From Neptuniibacter pectenicola (GTDB lineage: Bacteria > Pseudomonadota > Gammaproteobacteria > Pseudomonadales > Balneatricaceae): a DNA stretch of 64,000 bases. Positions 20,196 to 28,991 of this stretch are shown piece by piece. A program made the position numbers and the translations under genes. The notes beneath the pieces are model-generated. The model saw only the letters and a list, made by a program, of their open reading frames with translations, was not told the DNA's origin and did no database searches. The number at the start of each line of letters is the position of its first letter. Position 1 is the stretch's first letter. The stretch covers positions 124,001 to 188,000 of the forward strand of contig NZ_LUTS01000003.1 in the NCBI RefSeq assembly GCF_001597735.1, given 5' to 3'.

Positions 20196-23018
20196 TTAGT
20201 TAAGCATCTCTTTTAAGAAATGCCCTGTGTAGGAACGTTCATTGTTGGCGACCTCTTCTGGTGTGCCTTCTGCAATAATGCAGCCCCCCTTGATACCGCC
20301 TTCAGGCCCTAAATCAACGATCCAGTCTGCTGTCTTGATCACATCGAGGTTGTGCTCAATTACAACGATTGTATTGCCGTGATCCCTCAAGCGATTTAAT
20401 ACGTTGAGTAACTGCTGAATATCGTAGAAATGTAGACCTGTTGTAGGTTCATCTAAAATATACAGCGTTTGGCCTGTGTCCCGTTTAGAGAGCTCTTTAG
20501 CTAGCTTAATACGTTGTGCTTCACCACCTGACAGTGTGGTTGCTGCCTGTCCTAAACGTATGTAAGACAGGCCGACATCGATTAGTGTTTGTAGGCGACG
20601 GGCAAGGGCGGGAATCGCATCAAAAAAGGTGCGAGCATCCTCTACGGTGAGGTCGAGTACTTCATGTATGTTCTTGCCTTTGTATTTTACTTCGAGGGTT
20701 TCGCGGTTATAGCGTTTACCTTTACAGACATCACAAGGTACATAAATATCAGGCAGAAAGTGCATTTCTACTTTTATAACCCCATCACCCTGACACGCTT
20801 CGCAGCGTCCGCCTTTAACGTTAAAGCTAAATCGCCCCGGCTTATAACCGCGTGACCGTGCTTCTTGGGTACCGGCAAATAGCTCCCGTACCGGTGTAAA
20901 AATACCGGTATAGGTTGCGGGGTTTGAGCGAGGTGTACGGCCTATAGGGCTTTGATCAATGTCGATGACCTTATCAAAATTCTGAAGCCCTTTGATCGCT
21001 TTATGGGGCGCGGGATCGAGTGTTGTTGCTCGGTTAAGTTCAGTTGCCGCAATAGGGTAGAGGGTGTTGTTTATTAACGTAGATTTTCCTGACCCAGAAA
21101 CCCCTGTGATACAGGTCAGCAGACCTACCGGCAGGGTTAGGTTTACGTCATTTAAGTTATTTCCGGTCGCGCCTTCTAGCTCAAGCACTTTGTCTGGGTT
21201 GTAGGCGCAGCGTTTTTCTGGGATGGCAATTTTTCTAACGCCGCTCAAGTACTGTCCAGTAATTGAAGCAGGGTTATTCATCACGTCATCGGGCTTACCT
21301 TGTGCGATAATTTCACCGCCGTGTACACCGGCACCTGGGCCTACATCAATCACATAGTCTGCCAGTCTTATCGCGTCTTCATCGTGCTCTACCACAATGA
21401 CAGTATTACCAAGATCCCTAAGGTGAATGAGTGTTTTAAGTAGGCGTTCGTTATCCCGTTGATGAAGTCCAATGGATGGCTCATCTAAAATATACATCAC
21501 GCCCACGAGGCCCGCGCCAATCTGGCTGGCCAGTCGAATACGCTGTGCTTCACCACCTGAGAGTGTGTCTGCATTACGGTCTAAAGAGAGGTATTCCAGC
21601 CCCACATTGACCAAGAAGCTCAGACGCTCCCGAATCTCTTTAAGTATCTTGTCTGCGATTTCACCTTGCTTCCCTACGAGCTCTAGCTGATTGAAGTAAT
21701 CTAAGCTGTCGCCAATGGGGCGGGTGACAATTTGCGGCAAGGTATGCTCATCAATAAAGACGTGGCGTGCTTCTCTTCTAAGTCGGCTACCCTGACATGA
21801 AGAGCATGGCTGCATGTTGAGATATTTAGCTAAATCTTCACGTACCGTATCAGACTCGGTCTCTTTATAGCGGCGTTGCAGGTTGTTGAGTACGCCTTCA
21901 AATGGGTGGGCTTTATTAATAATATCGCCGCGGTCATTTAAGTATTTAAACGTAACCGTTTCAGCCCCTGTCCCTTCTAAGATTAGATCTTGGTGTTCCG
22001 GTTTAAGCTGTTTGAAGGGCGTATCCATATCAAAGCCGTACTGTTCCGCCACCGCTTTAAGCTGCTGAAAATAGTAAAGGCTCCTTCTATCCCACCCCCT
22101 GATCGCGCCTTCCGACAGGGTTAGGCTGCTATCGTGTACGACTTTGCTTTTATCGAAATACTGTTTTACACCTAATCCGTCACAGCTTGGGCATGCGCCG
22201 TGGGGATTGTTAAACGAGAACAGCCTAGGCTCTAGTTCTTGTATGCTGTGCCCACAGGTTGGACAGGCGAAGCGAGCAGAGAAGATGAGCTCATCACTGG
22301 GGTCATCCATGTTGGCTACTTTTGCAATGCCATCGGTTAAGTTGAGTGCAGTTTCAAACGACTCAGATAAGCGGGTTTGCAGGTCTGGGCGTACCTTAAA
22401 GCGGTCAATGACCACTTCAATGTCATGTTTTTTGTTTTTATCTAATTCAGGCGCTGAATCAAGATCGACAACAATGCCGTCGATACGTGCGCGGATAAAG
22501 CCTTCGGCGCGTAGGTTGCTAATGGTATGTAGTTGCTCCCCTTTTCTGCCTTGAACAACGGGCGCTAACAGCATCAGTTTAGTGCCCTCTTCCTTTTCAA
22601 GGACTTGGTCCACCATCTGGCTAATGGTTTGAGCCGCCAAAGGAAGGTTGTGGTCAGGGCAGCGTGGCTCACCGGCTCGGGCAAAGAGTAGGCGTAAGTA
22701 ATCGTAAATCTCGGTGATTGTCCCTACGGTTGAACGCGGGTTATGGGAGGTTGATTTCTGTTCAATAGAAATCGCAGGCGAGAGTCCCTCGATATGGTCA
22801 ACATCGGGTTTTTCCATCATCGATAAAAACTGACGGGCATAGGTCGAAAGGGACTCGACATACCTACGCTGCCCCTCTGCATATAGAGTATCGAAAGCAA
22901 GAGAAGACTTACCGGAACCTGAAAGGCCAGTGATCACGATTAACTTATCGCGCGGTATTTCAAGATCAATGTTTTTCAGGTTATGGGTGCGAGCACCGCG
23001 GACCAGAATCTTATCCAT
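20196..23018 (-). CDS. uvrA: Excinuclease ABC subunit A
   Basis: DNA damage-recognition ATPase of nucleotide excision repair, which loads UvrB at lesions; 940 aa. Two ABC ATPase halves: first Walker [15 protein letters not shown] near residue 31, first signature [16 protein letters not shown], second Walker [14 protein letters not shown] and second signature [15 protein letters not shown]. Zinc modules CPTCGHSIQ...CPSCDG and CEACQGDG...CDVCKGKR are intact. It is convergent with rplQ and divergent from ssb. No spaced LexA box was found in the shared upstream region. Confidence 0.98.
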   Translation of the reverse strand: MDKILVRGARTHNLKNIDLEIPRDKLIVITGLSGSGKSSLAFDTLYAEGQRRYVESLSTYARQFLSMMEKPDVDHIEGLSPAISIEQKSTSHNPRSTVGTITEIYDYLRLLFARAGEPRCPDHNLPLAAQTISQMVDQVLEKEEGTKLMLLAPVVQGRKGEQLHTISNLRAEGFIRARIDGIVVDLDSAPELDKNKKHDIEVVIDRFKVRPDLQTRLSESFETALNLTDGIAKVANMDDPSDELIFSARFACPTCGHSIQELEPRLFSFNNPHGACPSCDGLGVKQYFDKSKVVHDSSLTLSEGAIRGWDRRSLYYFQQLKAVAEQYGFDMDTPFKQLKPEHQDLILEGTGAETVTFKYLNDRGDIINKAHPFEGVLNNLQRRYKETESDTVREDLAKYLNMQPCSSCQGSRLRREARHVFIDEHTLPQIVTRPIGDSLDYFNQLELVGKQGEIADKILKEIRERLSFLVNVGLEYLSLDRNADTLSGGEAQRIRLASQIGAGLVGVMYILDEPSIGLHQRDNERLLKTLIHLRDLGNTVIVVEHDEDAIRLADYVIDVGPGAGVHGGEIIAQGKPDDVMNNPASITGQYLSGVRKIAIPEKRCAYNPDKVLELEGATGNNLNDVNLTLPVGLLTCITGVSGSGKSTLINNTLYPIAATELNRATTLDPAPHKAIKGLQNFDKVIDIDQSPIGRTPRSNPATYTGIFTPVRELFAGTQEARSRGYKPGRFSFNVKGGRCEACQGDGVIKVEMHFLPDIYVPCDVCKGKRYNRETLEVKYKGKNIHEVLDLTVEDARTFFDAIPALARRLQTLIDVGLSYIRLGQAATTLSGGEAQRIKLAKELSKRDTGQTLYILDEPTTGLHFYDIQQLLNVLNRLRDHGNTIVVIEHNLDVIKTADWIVDLGPEGGIKGGCIIAEGTPEEVANNERSYTGHFLKEMLN

Positions 23019-23310
23019 GTATACGCCTGTTTCTATTCAGTGAATCAGTAACGGTGATAACGCCTGCTACTGTGAGCTATTTTAGCTACATCTTACGAGA
23101 TTTTTACTCAATTGGTTCATAACTTAAGGGTGAGCAAACGTATCATTATAAAGACTTTTGCGGTCGCCTGAAGCTCTATCTTTAGTTCTATTCAGATAGA
23201 TAAATTATGATTAGCTTTAACTATGGGAGTTCAACTGATCGCGTGGTAAGCTTTGCTGTTATATGCGTAGCTTTTAGCATCTGACGCGAACAAAGATTTT
23301 GGAGAGAAAA

Positions 23311-23856
23311 ATGGCACGTGGTGTTAACAAAGTGATTTTGGTCGGCAATCTGGGCGGAGACCCAGAGGTACGTTATATGCCTAATGGCAATGCAGTGACT
23401 AACGTAACTATAGCAACGTCGGACTCTTGGAAAGATAAACAGACGGGACAGCAGCAGGAGCGCACAGAGTGGCACCGTGTTGTCTTTTTTAACCGTTTAG
23501 CCGAAATCGCCGGCGAGTACATGCGCAAAGGCGGCAAAGTTTATGTAGAAGGTGCTTTGCGGACGCGTAAATGGCAGGACCAAAGTGGTGCTGATCGTTA
23601 CACGACTGAGATTGTCGCGAGCGAAATGCAGCTACTTGATAGCCGCGGCGCGGGTGATGGTGGTTATCAGCAGCCACAGCAGGGTGGTTATGCGCCTCAG
23701 CAGTCCGCTCCAGCCCCTCAGCAATCTGCACCGCAGCCTCAATATGCACCTCAGCAAGCAGCTAAACCTGCACAACGCCCTGCAGCGCCAGCGCCGCAAC
23801 CGGCACCGCAAGCTGCACCTGGCTTTGATGATTTTGATGACGATATTCCGTTTTAA
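23311..23856 (+). CDS. ssb: Single-stranded DNA-binding protein
   Basis: Coats single-stranded DNA during replication, repair and recombination, and recruits partner proteins. The 181-aa product starts [21 protein letters not shown]; the ATG follows GGAGAG at 8 bases, and an in-frame TTG four codons upstream is less likely. OB-fold to about residue 112, then a glutamine-, proline- and alanine-rich linker with repeated APQQ units. It ends DDDIPF, the acidic tip that binds SSB-interacting proteins. Divergent from uvrA, as in many gammaproteobacteria. Confidence 0.97.
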   Translation: MARGVNKVILVGNLGGDPEVRYMPNGNAVTNVTIATSDSWKDKQTGQQQERTEWHRVVFFNRLAEIAGEYMRKGGKVYVEGALRTRKWQDQSGADRYTTEIVASEMQLLDSRGAGDGGYQQPQQGGYAPQQSAPAPQQSAPQPQYAPQQAAKPAQRPAAPAPQPAPQAAPGFDDFDDDIPF

Positions 23857-23894
23857 AAAATACCACAGATCATAATGTAAAGAATGTCCTTGAG

Positions 23895-23915
23895 AGCCCC
23901 ATTGATTGGGGCTTT
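23895..23915 (+). terminator. Terminator after ssb
   Basis: AGCCCCA pairs with TGGGGCT (7 bp) around a 5-base loop, followed by TT and a further T-rich stretch, about 40 bases after the ssb stop. Confidence 0.75.
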
Positions 23916-24065
23916 CCTGTTTGTTTAATAGTATAACGCGCCCACTCGTAGGGAACGGTTTGTACGTAACTGATGTTTACATTATGTTACAGCGGGCCAA
24001 CCACTTCACTTGTAAACGGATTGTTACGGGGTCTATTGACCCGCTCGGATTCGTTGCTATCTTCC

Positions 24066-24182
24066 ATGACGCTTAATTATTTTTACGAATTATGGTCTGC
24101 CGTCATTCTACTTATCTTGTTCTTTGTCGACGGCTACACGCTGTTTTTGCGTGAGCGGTTTCCGCTCAGGTGGGTGAGCTAA
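24066..24182 (+). CDS. Possible small membrane protein (doubtful)
   Basis: A 38-codon frame starting MTLNYFYELWSAVILLILFF would give one strongly hydrophobic helix followed by a short positively charged tail (LRERFPLRWVS). The frame is open further upstream. It lies in the 462-base gap between ssb and the histidine kinase gene, which otherwise shows only the ssb terminator. There is no convincing ribosome binding site and I recognise no family. It may be a chance frame. Confidence 0.2.
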   Translation: MTLNYFYELWSAVILLILFFVDGYTLFLRERFPLRWVS

Positions 24183-24318
24183 TGTGATCGGTTAACGCTC
24201 ATTTTGTGAGTATGCGCTATGATTAACCCAGTGTTTTGCTCTGTTTATGGCATGGTTCTATTCTTGCTACCATCTTTTACACGTAGAGATTATCTTGTCC
24301 TAATAATAGGGTTTGCCT

Positions 24319-26061
24319 TTGAGTCATGATCATTCAGTTGTTCGGCATATAAGATCACAGGAAAGTGATACTGCCGTTGATGTCGACGTTGTACCGTATG
24401 GCACGTCAAAAAATCGCTTGGCCTCCAAATATTTATGGCTCTCCCTATTAGTCGCCTTAATACCTTTAATTGGCTTTGCGAGTTTGTACGATTCCTATTT
24501 CTCCCAGTTGGTAACCCGTCTGACCGAAGAGCAGCTTGCGACACGCGTGGCCGCCACACAAAATGAGTTTCGTGTATTTATCCGTGAACGGAAATTTGAG
24601 CTGCTAGCGCTGGCGGACCAGTTTGATAATCCCAATTTATTTGTGCCTTCCGGTCGACAAAAAATCTCCTCCGAACTAGAGAGTCTATTGCGCTTACAGG
24701 TGGATGCGAGAAGTGTGTACGGTGTCGTTTTTTTTGATGAAAAGGGCGAGGTTGTATGGACCTTTCCTGAAGAGCGGCAAGCGGCGCTAACGGGGCTGGA
24801 AAGTATATCCGAGTTTGAAGGAACGGAGCTTATTGGCCCTTCACCTTTCTCCATCGAGCAGCCCTCGGGGGTTGTTTTACGAATCGCTGAACATCTGGCT
24901 CCGCGCTCGGGCCGTAAGGGGAGTATCGGTTTTTTTCTAAGGTTTAATTCATTAACAGAGATTTTGCAGGGGTTGGACCAAGGGACTGCCTTTCGTGTGC
25001 TCCTTCAAGCGGGTGATGGGCAGGCGTACGATGTGGTTGGTCAGCCGGTTACAATGACGAAGGTTGCTACCCAGCGCTTTAGTTTACTGCCGGGTTGGTC
25101 GTTACTGGTCATGCAGGATCGTGAGTTGGTGATGTCGCCTGTTGAAAGGATGCGTTATTGGCTGATTATTTTAATGATCTTTACGGTTGCCGGGTTGTTT
25201 TGGCTACATATGAGTATTTCTCGCCGGTTGAATCGACAAGTTGAGAGCCTAATTGATAGCGTTGAAAAGGTGGCACTGGGTAACTTAGAAACGCCGGTTG
25301 CCAATGTTCAAGGGGTTGAGATGCTGCGCCTTAGGCAGGCGATCGAACGGATGCGGCGTCAACTGAAAACGTTTATTCGATCGACCTTGGCCATAGAGCG
25401 ACAAGCAACGCTCGGTCAGTTAGCTGCAGGGTTGGCGCACGATATACGTAACCCACTCACCACTATCCGTACGACGGTGGCCGCTTTGGCTCGGCGAGAA
25501 ACAAATCCAGAGAATAAAGAGATGATGGGGCTGGTTGAAGAGGAGATCGATCGCGTTAATGATGTGCTCGAAAACCTCCTTAACTTTGCCCGCCCTCGTG
25601 ACCCGTTAGCCAGTAAAATTGACGCAAAAGAGTTGCTGAATGGGATCGTTGCTTTAGTGGGAGCATCGGCCCGTAATCAAAGTATTGAGTTGCGTGTGAC
25701 GTGTGCATCCTCCCTCGCTTTTTGGGCGGATGAAGGGCATGTCAGGCAAGTATTAATGAACCTGTTACTGAATGCGCTTGAGGCGATGTCTGTTCAAGGC
25801 CGTTTGATTCAATTGGATGCATGTCAAAAGGGCGATGAGGTTGCGTTGTCTGTTTGTGACGATGGGCAAGGCATGCCCGAAGATATTTTGGCTCATATTA
25901 TGGAGCCTTTTTACACAACCAAATCCGCCGGTACCGGCTTAGGGCTAGCAATTTGTAACACGCTGATTAAAAGTAATGGTGGGCGTATGAGCATTGATAG
26001 CATCAAGGGTAAAGGCACAACTGTTACGGTGTTTTTGCCTGTTGCAAAGGCTCAGGAGTAA
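24319..26061 (+). CDS. Membrane sensor histidine kinase (NtrB-like class)
   Basis: Likely autophosphorylates and passes phosphate to the response regulator encoded next. From the TTG at 24319 (7 bases after AGGG) it is about 580 aa; a TTG two codons earlier is also possible. Layout: N-terminal transmembrane helix around residues 38-57, a periplasmic domain of about 220 residues with a Cache/PDC-like strand pattern (VYGVVFFDEKGEVVWTF), a second transmembrane helix around 279-299, HAMP linker, and dimerisation helix with phospho-accepting His374 (LAAGLAHDIRNPLTTIR). The ATPase domain has the N box NLLLNALEAM and G boxes DDGQGMPED and GTGLGLAIC. Signal not known; the neighbouring binding proteins suggest a small periplasmic solute. 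Confidence 0.9.
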   Translation: MSHDHSVVRHIRSQESDTAVDVDVVPYGTSKNRLASKYLWLSLLVALIPLIGFASLYDSYFSQLVTRLTEEQLATRVAATQNEFRVFIRERKFELLALADQFDNPNLFVPSGRQKISSELESLLRLQVDARSVYGVVFFDEKGEVVWTFPEERQAALTGLESISEFEGTELIGPSPFSIEQPSGVVLRIAEHLAPRSGRKGSIGFFLRFNSLTEILQGLDQGTAFRVLLQAGDGQAYDVVGQPVTMTKVATQRFSLLPGWSLLVMQDRELVMSPVERMRYWLIILMIFTVAGLFWLHMSISRRLNRQVESLIDSVEKVALGNLETPVANVQGVEMLRLRQAIERMRRQLKTFIRSTLAIERQATLGQLAAGLAHDIRNPLTTIRTTVAALARRETNPENKEMMGLVEEEIDRVNDVLENLLNFARPRDPLASKIDAKELLNGIVALVGASARNQSIELRVTCASSLAFWADEGHVRQVLMNLLLNALEAMSVQGRLIQLDACQKGDEVALSVCDDGQGMPEDILAHIMEPFYTTKSAGTGLGLAICNTLIKSNGGRMSIDSIKGKGTTVTVFLPVAKAQE

Positions 26062-26067
26062 TTATTA

Positions 26068-27423
26068 ATGAATAAGGCAATATCCGTTCTGGTCATTGAT
26101 GATGAACGTAATTTAGTACGCAGTATTGGATTTTCACTGCGTGATGAGGGAATGCTTGTTAGCGGTGCGTATACGGGGAACGAGGGTATTGAACAAGCAA
26201 AAATATTAAGCCCCGATGTGGTGCTGTTGGACCTAGGGTTACCGGATATTTCGGGTATCAAAGTATTGGTCCAGCTGCGGGCCCAGCATCCGGATCTTCC
26301 CGTTATTATGATTTCGGCCCACGGTGATACGCGATCTGCTGTTAAAGCGGTGAAAGAGGGCGCGATTGATTACATCACTAAGCCGTTTGATATTGAAGAG
26401 CTAATCTTACTGATTCGACGCAGCACAGAACGGATTCGCATGTTGCGTGAGATCCGCTTTTTGAGAGAGAAAAACACGGAAACAGGCCCCTTAGTGGGCA
26501 GTAGTCCAGAGATGACGGCCTTACGTGATGCGATTGAGCGGGTTGGGCAAAGCTCAGGTAAAACCGTATTGATAACAGGCCCTTCTGGCACAGGAAAGGC
26601 GCTGGTTGCACGTGCTCTACATGATGTGCGCTTTACCGATGCGCCGTTTATTGAGGTCAACTGTGCGGCCCTACCGGAACAATTGATTGAAGCGGAGTTG
26701 TTTGGTGCAGAACGGGGAGCCTATACCGGGGCTAATCAACGCCGCGCAGGGCTGATTGATTTAGCCGATGGCGGTACTCTGTTTTTGGATGAGATCGGTG
26801 AGATCCCCCTTCATCTTCAAGCTAAATTACTGAGCTTTTTGGAAAATCGAAACTATCGTCCGGTGGGCGCAGGGCGTGAACGGCAGGCGAATGTGTTTGT
26901 TGTGGCGGCGACAAACTGTAATTTAAAAGCGAACGTTGAAGCCGGTACCTTTAGAGCCGATCTCTTTTATCGTTTAAATGTGTTGCCTGTTGATATTCCT
27001 GGGCTGTCTGAGCGGGATAGGGATGTCACGTTATTAGTGGCTCATTTTAGTGAGCTGTTTGCTCAGCAGGAGCATTGCGAACCTATTGAGCTGGATGAGG
27101 CGGTGCTCAATGTGCTCGAAAAATATGATTGGCCGGGTAATATTCGAGAGTTAAAAAATCTGATGGAGCGCTTAACCATCCTCTATCCGGGTCAATCTAT
27201 CACGGTTGATATGCTGCCTACGGAGTTCCATGAAGGCTTCCGTGTGGCACCGACGGTTAAAGATGATTACCGCGAGTCTGTTGAGGACCATGAACGGCAA
27301 TTGATTTTAGATGCGCTAAAAGAGTCGGATTGGCGTAAAGGGTTAGCGGCTGAAAAGCTGGGAATCTCACGTCATGCTCTTAAACGCAGAATACAACGGT
27401 TGGATTTGGAGAATGAGGAATGA
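26068..27423 (+). CDS. NtrC-family sigma54-dependent response regulator
   Basis: Phosphorylation-controlled activator of sigma54 RNA polymerase, 451 aa. Receiver domain residues 1-120 with the acidic pair in LVIDDERN, phospho-accepting Asp55 (VVLLDLGLPD) and the conserved lysine in ITKPFD. AAA+ domain: Walker A GPSGTGKA at 171-178 (the usual form is GESGTGKE), sigma54-contact loop GAYTGA at 217-222 (usually GAFTGA), Walker B GGTLFLDE at 235-242. A Fis-type helix-turn-helix (AAEKLGISRHALKRRIQRL) ends the protein. It starts 6 bases after the kinase gene with a good AGGAG site and overlaps the following gene by 4 bases. Confidence 0.95.
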   Translation: MNKAISVLVIDDERNLVRSIGFSLRDEGMLVSGAYTGNEGIEQAKILSPDVVLLDLGLPDISGIKVLVQLRAQHPDLPVIMISAHGDTRSAVKAVKEGAIDYITKPFDIEELILLIRRSTERIRMLREIRFLREKNTETGPLVGSSPEMTALRDAIERVGQSSGKTVLITGPSGTGKALVARALHDVRFTDAPFIEVNCAALPEQLIEAELFGAERGAYTGANQRRAGLIDLADGGTLFLDEIGEIPLHLQAKLLSFLENRNYRPVGAGRERQANVFVVAATNCNLKANVEAGTFRADLFYRLNVLPVDIPGLSERDRDVTLLVAHFSELFAQQEHCEPIELDEAVLNVLEKYDWPGNIRELKNLMERLTILYPGQSITVDMLPTEFHEGFRVAPTVKDDYRESVEDHERQLILDALKESDWRKGLAAEKLGISRHALKRRIQRLDLENEE

Positions 27424-28658
27424 TCGTCAGGCTGATCGGCATTTTCTTATTACTATTGAATACCGTTGAGGCGGAAGAGCTGGCATTAGGTGCCTCTAAA
27501 GCAGACGCGCAAGCAACCGTGGGCTGCCTTTTTCCGATGGGCGGCCGAGGTGGTATATATGGGCAAGACAGTGTGACAGGGATCAAACTGGCTTTTGAGC
27601 ACCTGAAAAAGCAGCCGCTGCCATATCCGCCTATTCGTGTTTTAGTATCTGATAGTAGCTCTAAGGCCTCTAAAGCGGCACGTCAAGTCCGTAACTTTGT
27701 GCGGAAAGATGGCGTCCGTTTCATTTGTGGCGTGGTGAATTCAGCGATTGCGTTACAGGTGGCTGAAGTGGCTGAAGAGGAGAAGGTCTTTTTTATCGGG
27801 ACTGATCATGCCTCATCTAAGCTTACCCGAGGAAAAGTACGAGATTACTATTTCCGTGTCAGTAACAATGCAGAACAGTCGATGCAGGCGGCCGCGATTT
27901 ACATTAAGAAAAAGTTTGCGCGAGGTCCCCGTGCTCAGCCTTTAAAGCTGGCATATATTGGGCCCGATTATGATTATGGCTATCAAGCATGGAAAGACCT
28001 TCGGGCGAGGCTGGACGCTGAAGGGGTTAACTATCAGGTTGAGACGGTACTTTGGCCAAAGCTCTATGAGCCGGATTACTCCGCTTATTTGAGAGCCTTG
28101 GTTGATAAGAAAGTCGATTTAGTTGTGAATGCCCTATGGGGCGGGGACCTGGTTGCCTTTATTCAGCAGGCCAACCAAACGACGCTTTTTGAGCATGCCC
28201 GTTTTGCTAACTTTGATACCGGTGGAAATTATGAGGTGCTATCGGCCTTAGGTGAAGATATGCCTGAAGGATTGATTCTGTCATCGAGGCACCATAATAA
28301 CTGGCCACAAACGGATTATAATACGTGGTTTGTTGAACGCTTTCATGCGTTAACTGGGCGTTATCCCTCATACGCTGCGGAGGGGGCTTATGCCGGTATC
28401 TTGGCGATATCTGAAGCACTGCGCGTGGCGGGTCCTGAGGCCAGCGATCAAGCGTTACGAGATGCATTAAGTTCCCTGCATCTTAAACTGCCGGAAGATC
28501 CCGAGGGTTTCATCTCCTTTATGAACCCTCTTAATCACCAGTTGCAGCAAGTGATTGCTATAGGTGAAACGGTTCCTGATCAGCGTTTTTTGCCCGCACG
28601 GATGATGTTAGGCAATTGGATGATTTACCACCCGCAGCTGTCGAATCAGCCGGAGTAA
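27420..28658 (+). CDS. Periplasmic binding protein linked to the two-component system
   Basis: A type I periplasmic solute-binding protein of the Leu/Ile/Val (Peripla_BP_6) family, 412 aa. A short signal peptide (MIVRLIGIFLLLLNTVEA, predicted cut before EEL) is followed by LFPMGGRGGIYGQDSVTGIKLAFEHL, the family opening. It overlaps the regulator stop codon (ATGA), so it belongs to the sensor operon rather than to the transporter operon that follows. That placement suggests it presents ligand to the kinase's periplasmic domain. A role as an alternative binding protein for the importer remains possible. Confidence 0.85.
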   Translation: MIVRLIGIFLLLLNTVEAEELALGASKADAQATVGCLFPMGGRGGIYGQDSVTGIKLAFEHLKKQPLPYPPIRVLVSDSSSKASKAARQVRNFVRKDGVRFICGVVNSAIALQVAEVAEEEKVFFIGTDHASSKLTRGKVRDYYFRVSNNAEQSMQAAAIYIKKKFARGPRAQPLKLAYIGPDYDYGYQAWKDLRARLDAEGVNYQVETVLWPKLYEPDYSAYLRALVDKKVDLVVNALWGGDLVAFIQQANQTTLFEHARFANFDTGGNYEVLSALGEDMPEGLILSSRHHNNWPQTDYNTWFVERFHALTGRYPSYAAEGAYAGILAISEALRVAGPEASDQALRDALSSLHLKLPEDPEGFISFMNPLNHQLQQVIAIGETVPDQRFLPARMMLGNWMIYHPQLSNQPE

Positions 28659-28745
28659 GTAAACCTGCTCATATTGAATCGTGCAGCGATGGCTGTGCGT
28701 AGCGCTTTTGTATTCTGCACTCTCTTTAGATGAATCCTTTCCTTT

Positions 28746-28801
28746 GGTTGATCGCTCGCGCCTCGTTGAGGCGCTCATGCTTGAGCGGTTATCGATCAAC
28801 C
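28746..28801. promoter_or_regulatory. Cluster of palindromes, candidate upstream activating sequence
   Basis: GGTTGATCG (28746-28754) is matched in reverse complement by CGATCAACC (28793-28801). Between them lie GCGCCTC/GAGGCGC (28758-28764 with 28768-28774) and GCTCA/TGAGC (28773-28777 with 28782-28786). The block is about 85-140 bases upstream of the sigma54 promoter, the usual distance for NtrC-type enhancer sites. It could also contribute to termination of the sensor operon, but no T run follows directly. Confidence 0.55.
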
Positions 28802-28883
28802 TACCTGTTGTTTATTTTTCTGTTTTTCTGTTTTTATTAATATTTGTCTTATAAAACAAATAGTTAGAATGTTGTTTTGTTTT

Positions 28884-28899
28884 TGGCATATGGTTTGCT
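28884..28899 (+). promoter_or_regulatory. Sigma54 (RpoN) promoter for the transport and oxidation operon
   Basis: TGGCAT, five bases, TTGCT: GG and GC dinucleotides are 10 bases apart as required, with one mismatch to TGGCAC-N5-TTGCW. Transcription would start near 28910, about 80 bases before the binding-protein gene. The preceding operon encodes an NtrC-type activator. The rest of the 333-base gap is AT-rich with no gene. Confidence 0.8.
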
Positions 28900-28991
28900 C
28901 AACTCCTTGTCGAGTAGTGCAGTGAAGGGGCGCGAGGATGTCGCTCATTCTGCTTTTAACTATAACGATAAGAACGATAAGGCGAAAAATA

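Noticed and set aside
23027-23040. CTG-N8-CAG between uvrA and ssb, resembling a LexA box
   Set aside because: The LexA consensus needs 10 bases between CTG and CAG; this has 8, and the flanks lack the alternating TA pattern. A second partial match near 23070 has two mismatches in the conserved ends.
24036-24063. TTGACC-N16-TATCTT as a promoter for the sensor operon
   Set aside because: The -10 match is only 4 of 6 and the start would lie about 250 bases before the kinase gene; too weak to annotate.
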